This document shows, piece by piece, positions 27,054 through 36,200 of a DNA stretch of 64,000 bases. Source of the stretch: Terriglobia bacterium. GTDB lineage: Bacteria; Acidobacteriota; Terriglobia; Terriglobales; Acidobacteriaceae. The notes beneath the pieces were generated by a model that saw only the letters and a list, made by a program, of their open reading frames with translations, made no database searches and was not told the DNA's origin. A program made the position numbers and the translations under genes. Position 1 is the stretch's first letter; every line of letters starts with the position of its first letter. The stretch is taken from contig JAIQFP010000015.1 of assembly GCA_020073165.1 (NCBI GenBank), positions 55,456 through 119,455 of the forward strand, read 5' to 3'.

Positions 27054-27770
27054 ATGAAATTCCGCACTTTGCAGGACAACCTGCGCAAGACGCTGTGGCG
27101 GCGCATTGAAGGCGGAGATTTGACCGGCATCCGCCTGGCTGAACAAACCGGCTTCAAGCAGGCGCACATTTCCAACTTCCTCAACCGCAAGCGCGGTCTA
27201 AGCCTCGAAGGTATGGACAAGGTGTTGAGTGTCCAGCGCCTTTCCGTCCTCGACCTGCTTGACCCCACCGAGATCAACAAGCGGGCCAGCATCCTTCCTC
27301 CGGCCGACGACGAGTTCAACAACGTGCTCCTGGTCGACGGCACGGTCGCCGCCACCGAGCCTCTCATCATGAACATGAGCGTCAAAGAGATTCTCAAGTT
27401 CAAGAAGAGCTTCCTCCGCAAGCTCCGCCCCGAGATGGAAGGCCACCGCGATAGCTGGGAGCGCTTCGTGCTCATCAAGGTCGATGCCCGTGAAGGCATG
27501 AGCATGTATCCCCGGTTGTTGCCCGCCGCCACCCTTCTTCTCGACCGTCACTACAATTCCCTCAAGCCTTACCGCAAGGGCGAGTCCAATATGTACGCCG
27601 TCAACAAGAATGGGGAATGTACCGTGAAATACGTGGAGCTGGGAGGAAACCACTTGGTGTTGCGGCCGCACAATCAGGCCTATCCGATCGAAGTGCTGCC
27701 CTTGGAAGAAGGCAAGTCTGCTTCCGACTACCTGGTCGGCCGCATCTGCTACGTGGGCATCGAGACTTAG
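27054..27770 (+). CDS. XRE-type HTH / S24 LexA-CI-like repressor
   Basis: 238 residues. The N-terminal helix-turn-helix (TGIRLAEQTGFKQAHISNFLNRKRGLSLEGMDKVL) is joined to a C-terminal S24-like fold. A Ser in EGMSMYPRLLPAATLLLDRHY and a Lys in YAVNKNGECTVKYV occupy the places of the catalytic Ser-Lys pair, so self-cleavage is possible. This architecture is typical of phage-type or stress repressors. Its target genes are not evident; the transposon inserted just upstream of its promoter. Confidence 0.8.
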   Translation: MKFRTLQDNLRKTLWRRIEGGDLTGIRLAEQTGFKQAHISNFLNRKRGLSLEGMDKVLSVQRLSVLDLLDPTEINKRASILPPADDEFNNVLLVDGTVAATEPLIMNMSVKEILKFKKSFLRKLRPEMEGHRDSWERFVLIKVDAREGMSMYPRLLPAATLLLDRHYNSLKPYRKGESNMYAVNKNGECTVKYVELGGNHLVLRPHNQAYPIEVLPLEEGKSASDYLVGRICYVGIET

Positions 27771-27777
27771 CGTGTTA

Positions 27778-28239
27778 TCAGGTCCAACTCTGCAGGACGC
27801 GCTGCAAGACCTCAACCGCCTCGCCCAGCGTTGACAGCTCGTCCTTCGTCAGTTGCTCGAGCTGCCGGGCCAGGTATTCGATTCTCGCCTTCCGTCCGCG
27901 CTGCATCAGTCGTACCCCCTTGGCAGTGGCACGAATCTGCACGCGGCGGGCATCCCCGGGATCCGGTACCCGCTCTCCCAGTTTGCCCCGCTCCAGACCC
28001 GTGACGATGCGAGTCATGGTTGGCGGCCTCACCTGCTCGGCTGCTGCTAACTGCCCCAAACTCATCGGACCGCCAAACACCAGCACAGACAGCGCCGACA
28101 GCCGCGCCGGCCCCTCGCCCATGGCCGTGTCCTGCTTGCGCACGCGCCGCAGCAGATGAATGGCGGCCGAGTGTAATCGGTCGGCGACCTGCTCCGCGGA
28201 TCGACCTGGTGGCTGGTGCTTTGCAATCTCGTGCCTCAT
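27778..28239 (-). CDS. MarR-family transcriptional regulator
   Basis: 153 residues. The winged helix is in GPMSLGQLAAAEQVRPPTMTRIVTGLERGKLGERVPDPGDARRVQIRATAKG. The start at 28239 is supported by GGGAGG. It diverges from the ankyrin gene, and a perfect palindrome TTAGC-ATA-GCTAA in between is a likely operator, so auto-repression plus control of the ankyrin gene is inferred. It lies tail to tail with the S24 regulator. Confidence 0.87.
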   Translation of the reverse strand: MRHEIAKHQPPGRSAEQVADRLHSAAIHLLRRVRKQDTAMGEGPARLSALSVLVFGGPMSLGQLAAAEQVRPPTMTRIVTGLERGKLGERVPDPGDARRVQIRATAKGVRLMQRGRKARIEYLARQLEQLTKDELSTLGEAVEVLQRVLQSWT

Positions 28240-28291
28240 CCGCCCTCCCACTCTGCTCCCGGCTGCTGTGACTTCGCGGAAAAGTTCCCGC

Positions 28292-28319
28292 TTGACATTC
28301 CGGCTTCGCTTATTATAAT
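28292..28319 (+). promoter_or_regulatory. consensus sigma-70 promoter of ankyrin gene
   Basis: TTGACA (28292-28297), 16-nt spacer, TATAAT (28314-28319); both boxes are perfect consensus. The transcript would start near 28326, inside the adjacent palindrome. Confidence 0.75.
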
Positions 28320-28322
28320 TCG

Positions 28323-28335
28323 TTAGCATAGCTAA
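28323..28335. promoter_or_regulatory. palindromic operator TTAGC-ATA-GCTAA
   Basis: A perfect 5-3-5 palindrome covering the predicted start site of the ankyrin-gene promoter. Its size and place fit a MarR dimer site that would block transcription. Confidence 0.6.
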
Positions 28336-28352
28336 GTAAATACGGAGACACC

Positions 28353-29012
28353 ATGAATCAACAGGAGGAAGTGATTAGCGCGGTCCAAAACGGAGATGCG
28401 GAGAGACTCGGCACTTTGCTGAAGCAATCCCCAGCCCTCGCCGGAGCCCGCGATGCGAGCGGAGTTTCGGCGATCATGCACGCGCTCTACCGCCGGCAAC
28501 GGGGCGCCCTCGACCTGCTGCTTGCCGCCCGCCACGATCTCGACATCTTCGAAGCCACAAGCGCGGGCCGCAGTGAGCGTGTGACCGAACTCCTCCGCCG
28601 CGATCCCACGCTGGCCACCGCCTGGTCCGCCGACGGCTTCACCGCGCTGCATTTCGCCGCGTTCTTCGCGCAGGAGGCCATCGCCGTTCAACTGCTGGAG
28701 CATGGCGCCGACGCTGCTGCCCAGGCACGAAATGCGATGAAGGTCATGCCTCTCCACAGCGCCGCTGCGGCGCATAATGTGGCGATCGTGCAGGCTCTAC
28801 TGGAGCACGGTGCTCCTCCCAACGCGCGTCAGGAGCGTGGCTGGGCCGCCATCCACGAGGCCGCCCAGAACGGCGACAAAGCCATGGTCGAACTGCTGCT
28901 CAAGCACGGAGCGGATCGCCTCCTGGCCAACGACGATGGCACCAGGCCCATCGACTTGGCCGGTAAGAATGGACACACCGAGATCGCCAAGCTTCTATCA
29001 GCATCGCAGTAG
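28353..29012 (+). CDS. ankyrin-repeat protein
   Basis: 219 residues made almost wholly of ankyrin repeats; recognisable ones include DGFTALHFAAFFAQEAIAVQLLEHGAD, MKVMPLHSAAAAHNVAIVQALLEHGAP and GWAAIHEAAQNGDKAMVELLLKHGAD. No signal peptide. AGGAGG-like sequence lies within the first codons only, and the upstream site is TACGGAGACACC. Probably a protein-binding module; partner unknown. Transcribed divergently from the MarR gene. Confidence 0.88.
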   Translation: MNQQEEVISAVQNGDAERLGTLLKQSPALAGARDASGVSAIMHALYRRQRGALDLLLAARHDLDIFEATSAGRSERVTELLRRDPTLATAWSADGFTALHFAAFFAQEAIAVQLLEHGADAAAQARNAMKVMPLHSAAAAHNVAIVQALLEHGAPPNARQERGWAAIHEAAQNGDKAMVELLLKHGADRLLANDDGTRPIDLAGKNGHTEIAKLLSASQ

Positions 29013-29062
29013 GGTCGGCGTCTCGCCAGTTCCAGGAGCGCCGACAGTTCTTCAAGGGCTGT

Positions 29063-29086
29063 TCTCTGTGACTCTGTGTCTCTGTG
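29063..29086. repeat. tandem octamer TCTCTGTG/ACTCTGTG/TCTCTGTG
   Basis: Three octamers in the spacer after the ankyrin gene. It resembles the 'ctctgtg' tandem found widely in environmental genomes; here it is the period-8 counterpart of the heptamer arrays. Confidence 0.7.
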
Positions 29087-29132
29087 GTGAACCGGGTTTC
29101 CAGAGTAAACTTGGACTCGGGAAGTTTGTACA

Positions 29133-29459
29133 ATGGATTTGTTGATCTCAACGATCTTGGCCCATCATTTCAAAGGCCGTATGGACGACGACGATGAAGT
29201 CGTCGATATCCCCAGCATTCGTATCCCGACGGAGGCATTCATGGAGGAAGCACCCGCCACCGGCGCTGCTGCGCGCCGCAATGAAGACATCGCACTCGAT
29301 CTCATGAAATTCATCGCCATGACCACCGGCTACGGCCGAACCAGTTCTTCGGGAGTCGGCTTCCAGGGCACCGGCGCGGCCGCCAAGCCGGAGGAATATG
29401 CCAATCACCTCCTCGAGTTGTACGGACGCTGCTTGCAGGCAGTACAGGGGAAGAAGTAG
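29133..29459 (+). CDS. hypothetical protein
   Basis: 108 residues, no signal or membrane segment. An acidic stretch (MDDDDEVVDIPSIRIPTEAF) is followed by helices (NEDIALDLMKFIAMTTGYG, PEEYANHLLELYGRCLQAVQG). An ATG at 29181 could also be the start. Not recognised. It ends before a strong bidirectional hairpin. Confidence 0.5.
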   Translation: MDLLISTILAHHFKGRMDDDDEVVDIPSIRIPTEAFMEEAPATGAAARRNEDIALDLMKFIAMTTGYGRTSSSGVGFQGTGAAAKPEEYANHLLELYGRCLQAVQGKK

Positions 29460-29518
29460 CACTTGCCATCGGCAGATCGTGGTTGATAGCCGGTCGTAAC
29501 CTACCTGAGAACAAAAAG

Positions 29519-29539
29519 CCGCGGCCCCGAGGGCCGCGG
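29519..29539. terminator. bidirectional intrinsic terminator
   Basis: CCGCGGCCC-CGA-GGGCCGCGG, a perfect 9-bp stem. It is followed on the minus strand by CTTTTTG (stop signal for the histone-like gene) and on the plus strand by GTGATTTTGG. Confidence 0.8.
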
Positions 29540-29598
29540 CGTGATTTTGGGGTGAGTATACCCGGCCACGCGGCCGAGCGCTCATCCTGGCGTGACTC

Positions 29599-29982
29599 CT
29601 AGCGGCGCCGGCGCCCGCCCTTCTTGCGCGCCGCCTTCTTCTTCGCTGGTTTCCTCTTCGCGGCTTTTTTCTTTGCGGGCTTCTTTTTCGCCGGTTTTCT
29701 CTTAGCTTTCTTCTTTGCGGGTTTCTTTTTCGCAGGTTTCTTCTTGGCAGGCTTCTTCTTCGCCGGTTTAGGCGCACCGCCACCACCACCCATGGGCTCT
29801 GGGGGCGGCGGAGTGGACATCACCGGCTCCGGTTCCGGTTCGCCCATGGCCGGCATCTCCGCCTCTTCTTCTTCCTCTTCTTCTTCCTCGTAATCTTCTT
29901 CTAGCGAATCGCCATAGGCGCCGCTGTCACCGTATTCGTCCATCTCGTCATCTCGTCCGTAGAGGGTTTCGTCCAAGGTCAT
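29599..29982 (-). CDS. histone H1-like Lys/Ala/Pro-rich protein with acidic N-terminus
   Basis: 127 residues from the ATG at 29982 (GGAGGAG upstream). The N-terminal half is very acidic (Tyr/Asp/Glu with nine consecutive Glu). A PPPPEPMGGGGG hinge follows, then about 60 residues of PAKKKPAKKK-type repeats ending RKKGGRRRR. The tail resembles bacterial histone H1/HctB-like DNA-compacting proteins; the acidic half could act as a built-in charge partner. Low sequence complexity makes family assignment uncertain, but the codon pattern is clearly coding. Confidence 0.75.
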   Translation of the reverse strand: MTLDETLYGRDDEMDEYGDSGAYGDSLEEDYEEEEEEEEEAEMPAMGEPEPEPVMSTPPPPEPMGGGGGAPKPAKKKPAKKKPAKKKPAKKKAKRKPAKKKPAKKKAAKRKPAKKKAARKKGGRRRR

Positions 29983-30184
29983 TTCTCCTCCTGATTTCCG
30001 GCTGTGCTCGGAGCCGGGACGCTGCAACAGCTGCCTGCGCTAAAGAAAATAGAAAGACTGCCGAAATTGTCTTGTTTCGCGGAACGGGCCGCGATTATAG
30101 CACAGCGCTTTTTCGCCGCGCAGTAACGGCGATACACCTCTGCTGCCGCCGCCCGCACCTGCATCTTACACCTAACCTTGTGTC

Positions 30185-30198
30185 CCGGTGATCACCGG
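30185..30198. promoter_or_regulatory. 14-bp perfect palindrome CCGGTGATCACCGG
   Basis: It stands in the 290-nt gap between the histone-like gene start (29982) and the mltD stop (30273), with no gene around it. It could be an operator or mark the end of mltD. The rest of the gap holds only a heptamer array. Confidence 0.4.
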
Positions 30199-30234
30199 AC
30201 ATGTTTCCCAAGCACGTAACGATGAACAGCTGTC

Positions 30235-30269
30235 TTGAACTGGGAACAGGAAACTGGGAACCGAGAACT
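30235..30269. repeat. period-7 array TTGAACT/GGGAACA/GGAAACT/GGGAACC/GAGAACT
   Basis: Five degenerate heptamers ending four bases before the mltD stop codon. Confidence 0.8.
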
Positions 30270-30272
30270 GCT

Positions 30273-32189
30273 TTACTTCCCGGCCCGAATCAGCAAGATC
30301 ATCCCCGGCCGAAGCGTAGCGATGTCGCCATTGTCCCGCTTTAGCGCCGCCACCGTGGTGTGGTGGGTGGTGGCAATGGAGGTCAGAGTTTCCCCCTGCT
30401 TTACCTTGTGGTGAACCACCGGTTTGCCGCTCACCGCGCGTAAGCCATTCTTCGATTTAGACTTAGGCGCGGTGGCCCCCTGCGTCTCGTTGGCGTTCGG
30501 AGCCACCGGAAGATGCACATACAAAACCCGCCGCCCGCGTACACTGTCTCCCTTCAAATGGTTCCAGCGTCGTACCATCGCCGGCGGCACCCCGAAATTA
30601 TCCGCTACCGTCTGCACCGTGTCGCCCTTGCGCACCTTGTATCGCGTGGCCGCACGGGCATAGCTCGCTGTTCCCTCGGCAGCCGGATGTTTGCCGGGCG
30701 CCACCGGAATGATCAGCTTGCTCTCCGTTTCCAACTCACTCCCGTCCAGATTGTTCGCCTCGGAGATCGCCTGTGGGGTGGTATGGTAGGCGCGCGCGAT
30801 CATCGCCAGCGTGTCGCCCGGCGCTACCTTGTGATATCGCCACCACACCCGCATATCCGGCGGGATGGCGGCAATCGTGCTCAGATACCGGTCCTTGGTG
30901 CCCACCGGCAGGTGCAGTTCGAACTCCTGATCCTTGGGCGTCGTCAGCCGCAGCAGGCTCGGGTTCAGATCCTGCAGGTCGCTCGCCGACGCATCCACGC
31001 ATTCCGCCACCAGCCGCAGATCGACCGGATAATCAATCTTGACCGTATCGTACGGAACCGACTTGTCCGGCACGATGGTGTCGAGGCCGTACTGCGCCGG
31101 ATTCTTGGCCATGATGGTCACGGCCACAATGATCGGCACGTAATTGCGCGTCTCCTTCGGCAGCACGTTCCGCTTGTAGAGTTCCCAGAAGTCGGCGTAT
31201 CCGGTGCGCTTCACCGCGTTCTGCACCGTGCCCGGCCCGGAGTTGTAGGCCGCCATCGCCAGGTACCAGTCGCCGAACTGGTTGTAAAGATCTTTCAGGT
31301 GACGTGCCGCCGCCCGCGTCGCCTTTTCCGGATCCTGCCGGTCGTCCACCCACCAGCTGCGCTCCAAACCATACCCTTTGGCCCGGCTTCCCATGAATTG
31401 CCACATCCCCCGAGCCCCCGCCCGCGAAAGCGCCAGCGGATGGAAGCCCGATTCCGCCTGCGCCAGGTAAATCAGGTCCTGAGGCACACCCTCTTCTTTC
31501 AGAATGCTCTGGATCATGCTTTGGTAGCGCCCGCCCCGGACCAGAGCATGCTCCAGCGTCCCTCGTCCCCGCGTCGAGAAATAGTTGATGTAGCTGACCA
31601 CTGGGTCGGTCAACATCAAAGGCAGATCGGAATGGGTAGCCTTCACCTCTTCTGCAGCCTTCGCTCTGACGTTGGGATCCGCCGGGAAGGTGACCTCGTT
31701 GGCTTCGTCGATCGGCGCCGGCTCTGACTTCTGCTCGGTGAAGCCATCGCCTTCCTGCAAGGCTTGCAGCTCCAGTCCGTTCACCCCATCCAGGACGCGG
31801 TCAAACTCATCTTGCAGGCGCTCATCGGAGCGTACACCCGGCGAACTCCCCAACAGCAGATCGAATGCCCGATCAAAATTCTGCTTGGCCGCTTCCAGAT
31901 GGCCAGCTTTGTAATTGTCCTGCCCCGCCTGGTATTCCTTCTCGACCTCCGCAATCAACTCCGCAATCGGATCAGGCTTTTGCTGTGGCTGGACCGGCTC
32001 CGCGGGAGCGGGCTTAGCGGCCTCAGTTGAAGTCTGCTGGGCGGGGCTGCTCACGGTCGTGAGAGCCGGAGCGTTCGCCTGCGCCGCTGGCAGAAGGGCC
32101 GTAGCCCGCTGGCTCGTCTGACAAGCCGTGCCCGCCAAAACCAGGGCGATAAGCGGCCCGATCAGTAGATAGAGTTTTGTGATCCGCAT
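30273..32189 (-). CDS. mltD: membrane-bound lytic transglycosylase MltD-like, LysM protein
   Basis: Cell-wall enzyme that cleaves peptidoglycan glycan strands. 638 residues from the ATG at 32189. The N-terminus has an export signal ending AGTAC, an imperfect lipobox. A Pro/Ala-rich and charged spacer (to ~190) precedes the SLT domain with catalytic Glu in YLAQAESGFHPLALSRAGARGMWQFMG and AMAAYNSGPGTVQNA. Three LysM domains follow (HKVAPGDTLAMIARAYHT, YKVRKGDTVQTVADNFGV, HKVKQGETLTSIATTHHT). Confidence 0.92.
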   Translation of the reverse strand: MRITKLYLLIGPLIALVLAGTACQTSQRATALLPAAQANAPALTTVSSPAQQTSTEAAKPAPAEPVQPQQKPDPIAELIAEVEKEYQAGQDNYKAGHLEAAKQNFDRAFDLLLGSSPGVRSDERLQDEFDRVLDGVNGLELQALQEGDGFTEQKSEPAPIDEANEVTFPADPNVRAKAAEEVKATHSDLPLMLTDPVVSYINYFSTRGRGTLEHALVRGGRYQSMIQSILKEEGVPQDLIYLAQAESGFHPLALSRAGARGMWQFMGSRAKGYGLERSWWVDDRQDPEKATRAAARHLKDLYNQFGDWYLAMAAYNSGPGTVQNAVKRTGYADFWELYKRNVLPKETRNYVPIIVAVTIMAKNPAQYGLDTIVPDKSVPYDTVKIDYPVDLRLVAECVDASASDLQDLNPSLLRLTTPKDQEFELHLPVGTKDRYLSTIAAIPPDMRVWWRYHKVAPGDTLAMIARAYHTTPQAISEANNLDGSELETESKLIIPVAPGKHPAAEGTASYARAATRYKVRKGDTVQTVADNFGVPPAMVRRWNHLKGDSVRGRRVLYVHLPVAPNANETQGATAPKSKSKNGLRAVSGKPVVHHKVKQGETLTSIATTHHTTVAALKRDNGDIATLRPGMILLIRAGK

Positions 32190-32373
32190 TATTTCTCTAT
32201 AACTTACCAAGACTCCCCTGGCCCTTCTGACAACTCGGGGATGCCCAAATCGTACTATCTTCAGATTTGATGGGTCAATCCAGACCGGCGTAGACCAGGT
32301 TACCTTTGGAACCAGCCCGGCATGTTACTCGTCGGCCCCAGCCAGAGCAATCGGTCTGCGACTTCCCCGGCCA

Positions 32374-32401
32374 CTGAGAACCGGGAACAGAGAGCCGAGG
32401 A
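32374..32401. repeat. period-7 array CTGAGAA/CCGGGAA/CAGAGAG/CCGAGGA
   Basis: Degenerate heptamers in the gap between the mltD start and the stop of the NimA-like gene. Confidence 0.65.
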
Positions 32402-32439
32402 CTCCCAGAACGCCCAGCAAGTACCCGCTAACCCCGTCT

Positions 32440-33099
32440 TCACCCTGCCCGCTTGCGCGAATACGACAGGGCATAACCCGGGACTCGCGTCTTTGGGTCG
32501 AGCCGTGGATCGTTGATCGGCGCCGCGGCTATCATCTCCAGCGGAATCACACCCGCCCAGGTCGGGAATCCGTAGTCTTCCTCATCATCAATGGGCGGTC
32601 CCTGCCGCACCTTCGCCGAGAATTCTGTGATCGGCAGGCGCATCACCAGCGTGGCCTTGATTTCCCGTTCGTTGGGTTGCCGCGCCTCCGCCCAGCGTCC
32701 CGGCAGGATGTGCTCCGACAGCAAGCGCAGCGCTTCCAGCTTCTCCTTTGGATCCGCCACCGCCACCGCTGTCCCCAGCACCACCACCGAGCGGTAATTC
32801 ATTGAATGATTAAAGATGGAGCGCGCCAGCACCAGCCCGTCCAGCAGCGTGACCGTCACACAAACCGGAACCCCCTGATCAATGCGTCGCAGCATCCGGC
32901 TGGCCGCCGACCCGTGGATGTACAGGTTGTCGCCCGCCCGGCCATAGCCGGTCGGAATGACAAATGGCTGTCCATCTACCACGAATCCAACATGGCAGAT
33001 GAAGCCTTCATCGAGAATCCGGTAAGCCGCCGCTCGATCATAGACGCCCCGCTCCGGTTCGCGGACCACGCGAGTGCGTGGGCTTGAGGGTTCGGACAT
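32440..33099 (-). CDS. NimA-like pyridoxamine 5'-phosphate oxidase-family flavoprotein
   Basis: 219 residues with the split-barrel flavin-binding fold. RAAAYRILDEGFICHVGFVVDGQPFVIPTGYGRAGDNLYIHGSAASRMLR is the hallmark of the NimA/YhiN-like group (often annotated 5-nitroimidazole antibiotic resistance). The start MSEPSSPRTRV at 33099 has AGGAG about 12 bases upstream. The physiological substrate is unknown; drug resistance should not be assumed. Confidence 0.85.
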   Translation of the reverse strand: MSEPSSPRTRVVREPERGVYDRAAAYRILDEGFICHVGFVVDGQPFVIPTGYGRAGDNLYIHGSAASRMLRRIDQGVPVCVTVTLLDGLVLARSIFNHSMNYRSVVVLGTAVAVADPKEKLEALRLLSEHILPGRWAEARQPNEREIKATLVMRLPITEFSAKVRQGPPIDDEEDYGFPTWAGVIPLEMIAAAPINDPRLDPKTRVPGYALSYSRKRAG

Positions 33100-33172
33100 T
33101 GGGAACAGGCTCCTGGCAGTTCGCGAAGAGTGATGAGAGAGTGTAACAGGTGGGATTCCAAAGACTGAGGCA

Positions 33173-33201
33173 GCGAAAAGGGGCGGGACCAAGCCCGCCC
33201 C
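33173..33201 (-). terminator. intrinsic terminator of the receptor gene
   Basis: GGGGCGGG/CCCGCCCC hairpin followed on the minus strand by CTTTTCGC, 23 nt beyond the receptor stop codon. Confidence 0.75.
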
Positions 33202-33223
33202 AGTGCCAATCAGGAAAGTCTTT

Positions 33224-36200
33224 CTACCACGTCACCTTCAACGCGAACTGGAACTGCCGCGGATCGTAGGCTGCGGTCGGCTGGCCCGCCGCAACGAACA
33301 GCGGGTTGACGTCCGCGACGTTGAAGCGGTTCGCGATGTTGAACATGTCCACGATGGCGTCCACATTGAAGCGTTCGCCAATGGCGATGCGGCGGGAGAT
33401 GCGCAGATCGTTGAAGACGGTCCAGGGGCGCACACCGGCGTTGCGCCCGATGTTGCCGTCGAGGGACTGGAGGGTGGGTGTGCCTCCGGCGGCGAAGAGG
33501 GCGTAACACGGCTCCTGCAAGAACCCGGTGGGAGAAAATCGGGAAGCGACGGTGGGGCCGCAAGGTGACGCCGGCGTGCCTGCCGGAACGATGCCGGGGC
33601 GCGAGATGGTGGCCGAGAACTGGAAGTTGTCGGGATTACCGGTGAGGATGTTGAAGGGGCGCCCGGAAGAGACTTCGATGATCGGAGCTATAGTCCAGTC
33701 GCTGAAGAACTTCCGCACAAACCCGGTGCCTCCCAGCTTGCCGCTCTGGTACACCCCGCTGAACACCAGGCGATGGCGCTGATCGAACAGCGAGTTCGAG
33801 CGCTCGGCGCTGGGGAAATAACTGTCCTGCGGCGCCAATGGTGATTGCAGATCGGTCGAATCATCAATCGCGTGCGACCAGGTGTAGGACGTGAGGAACT
33901 CGTAGTGGTTACCGAAACGCTTGCGCAGGTTGGCGGTGAATCCGTGATAGACGGAGCTGCCGTTGGAGAAATTGGCGTCCATGTCGCTGAAGGGCACGCA
34001 GCCGTCCAGCGAAGTGGGGTCTGCCAGGCATCGCGTATTAAAGCCTGGCAGGACTTGCAGAATACTTTGCGCCAGCCCCACACATGCCGCAGCCTGGGGA
34101 TTGCCCGAGTTCAGCAGCGCCAGCGCGATGGCCGGATTCAGGCCCGAAGGCCGGAAGAAGTTCATCAGCGCGGCCGAGACCCAGGGTGTACCGCCGGGAT
34201 TGACGCCGCACGGCGCCGCCCCGGCCCCGACTTGCAACGGCCCAGCGGCCGCGTTTGAGGTCGGGTCAGTGAGTGCTGCCTGCCAGTTCTGTACCAGAAA
34301 GTCGCCGCGCGTGGTGTTGGCGTTGATTGGCCGGTTGAGATGGCGTCCGCCGTTGTAGTTGTAGGACAGACTCAGGGCGAAGTTGTGTCCCAGGTCCTGC
34401 TCGAAAGTGAAGTTGATCTGCTGCGAATAGGCGTACACGAAATTCTTGGACTGAGGATAACCGAAAGGCTGGAACGCCAGTGGGAAGAATGTTGTCGGAT
34501 TCAGGTAGTTCTGGTTAAGGAACATCGAATTGGGGAAGAAGGGATCGAAGCGCTGCGGATTTCTGGTCCCGTCGGCTGAGGTCTGCTGGTAGCCGGTAAT
34601 GGTCTCAATGCCGGGCAGGCAACCTGCCGTGGCTAGGGTCCCCTGGAAGATATTGACTGCGTTCAGGTTGCCGAAACTGCCTGGAGCGCTGCCGTCGCAG
34701 GGCGCGCCGCCGGCAATGATCAACTGTCCGCTGCTGGAGCCGTCGGAGGCATCACCCAGGAAATACAAACCCAGCAAGGGGTGATCGTAGAATATCCCAT
34801 AGGAAGCGCGGAACACCGACTTCCCATCCCCCCTGGGGTCCCAGGCGAGGCCGATGCGCGGCTGAATGTTGTTGGTGTCAGTTCCAATGCCTTTTTGTAG
34901 ACCCAGTTGATTGTAGGCGGCCAGCGCAAGACCGGTGGGGGCCTTGAACTGGGGAGGGAACTCAATGTCGTAGCGCAAACCTGCATTGAGCGTCAGGTTA
35001 CGGCGAATCTTCCATGCGTCCTGCACAAACAGGCCGAGCGGAATGTTGCGGAACGAATCATGCGGATTACCAAAACCCTGCACTAACGTTGAAGGAAGGC
35101 CCAACCCGAAAGTCTGCACTCCCGTAAACCCGGGGAAGGCGGGACAGAATTCGGTGGGCACCATGTTGGGTGCGCACACCTTATCGGTAAAGCCGACGGT
35201 GGCGGAATCGAGCCCGCCGAAGTTGTATACACCGCCGTAGTTCACTGTAAAGGTCGCGGTGACCGGGATGTAGTTGAAGTCGCCGCCGAATTTCAGGTCA
35301 TGCTGCCCGTGGGTGATGGAGAAATTGTCGCTGACTTGATAGCGCTGCTCGGTGCGCTTGATGTAGGAGTAGGGCTCGCGGCCGACGAAGCCAAAACCCG
35401 CAATGTTGGAAGCCACCAGGCCTCCGCCGGGGGCGTCGGAGAAGTTGTAGAGCAATCCGCGGCGGGCATACTGGAAGCGGAATTCGTTGATCTTGTTGTT
35501 GCCCAGCGTCCACGTGTCCTGAAAAACTCCGGCCACGTCCCGATACGTTTGCTGCGAAGTGCGCGAGAAGGAGTTCTGGCCAAAGGTCTGGTTCTCACCG
35601 TTGACCTGGATGCCGGTCACCGTGCTGGGGCTGACGTTGCCGCGCAGCATGATGCGGTTGTTGTTGGTCAGGTTATGGTCGAGGCGCAGCGAATACAGGC
35701 TGGTGCCTTCAAACACCGGGTAGTTTCCGGCCTGCGGCTGCAATCCCAGGAACTGGCTGGGAAGTCCGTTGCAGGTGACGTTGGGAGCGGCGACGTTGCA
35801 CGAGGTGGGAAACTGCGTGAGCGGATTGCTGCCGTTGCCGGGAATGGGAATGGCTGTCCCTTCCAGCAGGGCGAATGACGCCGGATAAGCGCCGAATTGC
35901 GCGATGCCGGAAGATCCGCCCACAAACGTGGCGTAGGCGGCGGCTTCCTGCGCGTAGCCCGTAGCCAGCGCGCCCGAGGGATCGATGATGTTGAGCTGCG
36001 CCAGCGCGGCCGGCAGGGTCTGCCGGAAATACGTCACCTGGTCGGGAGTCGCCGAGACGCCGGTAATCGTCCCGTTCGGCAGACCATAGACAGAAGACAA
36101 GTCCAGATTGGGCACCAACCCGAAGTTGTTCTGGCCCACACTGGAAAACCCGGTTTCATGCCGCCGGGTGACTTCGTAGGAGAAATAATAGTAAGTCTTG

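Noticed and set aside
29640..29770. Short direct repeats suggesting a CRISPR or minisatellite
   Set aside because: They are codons for PAKKK repeats within the histone-like protein; no spacers exist.
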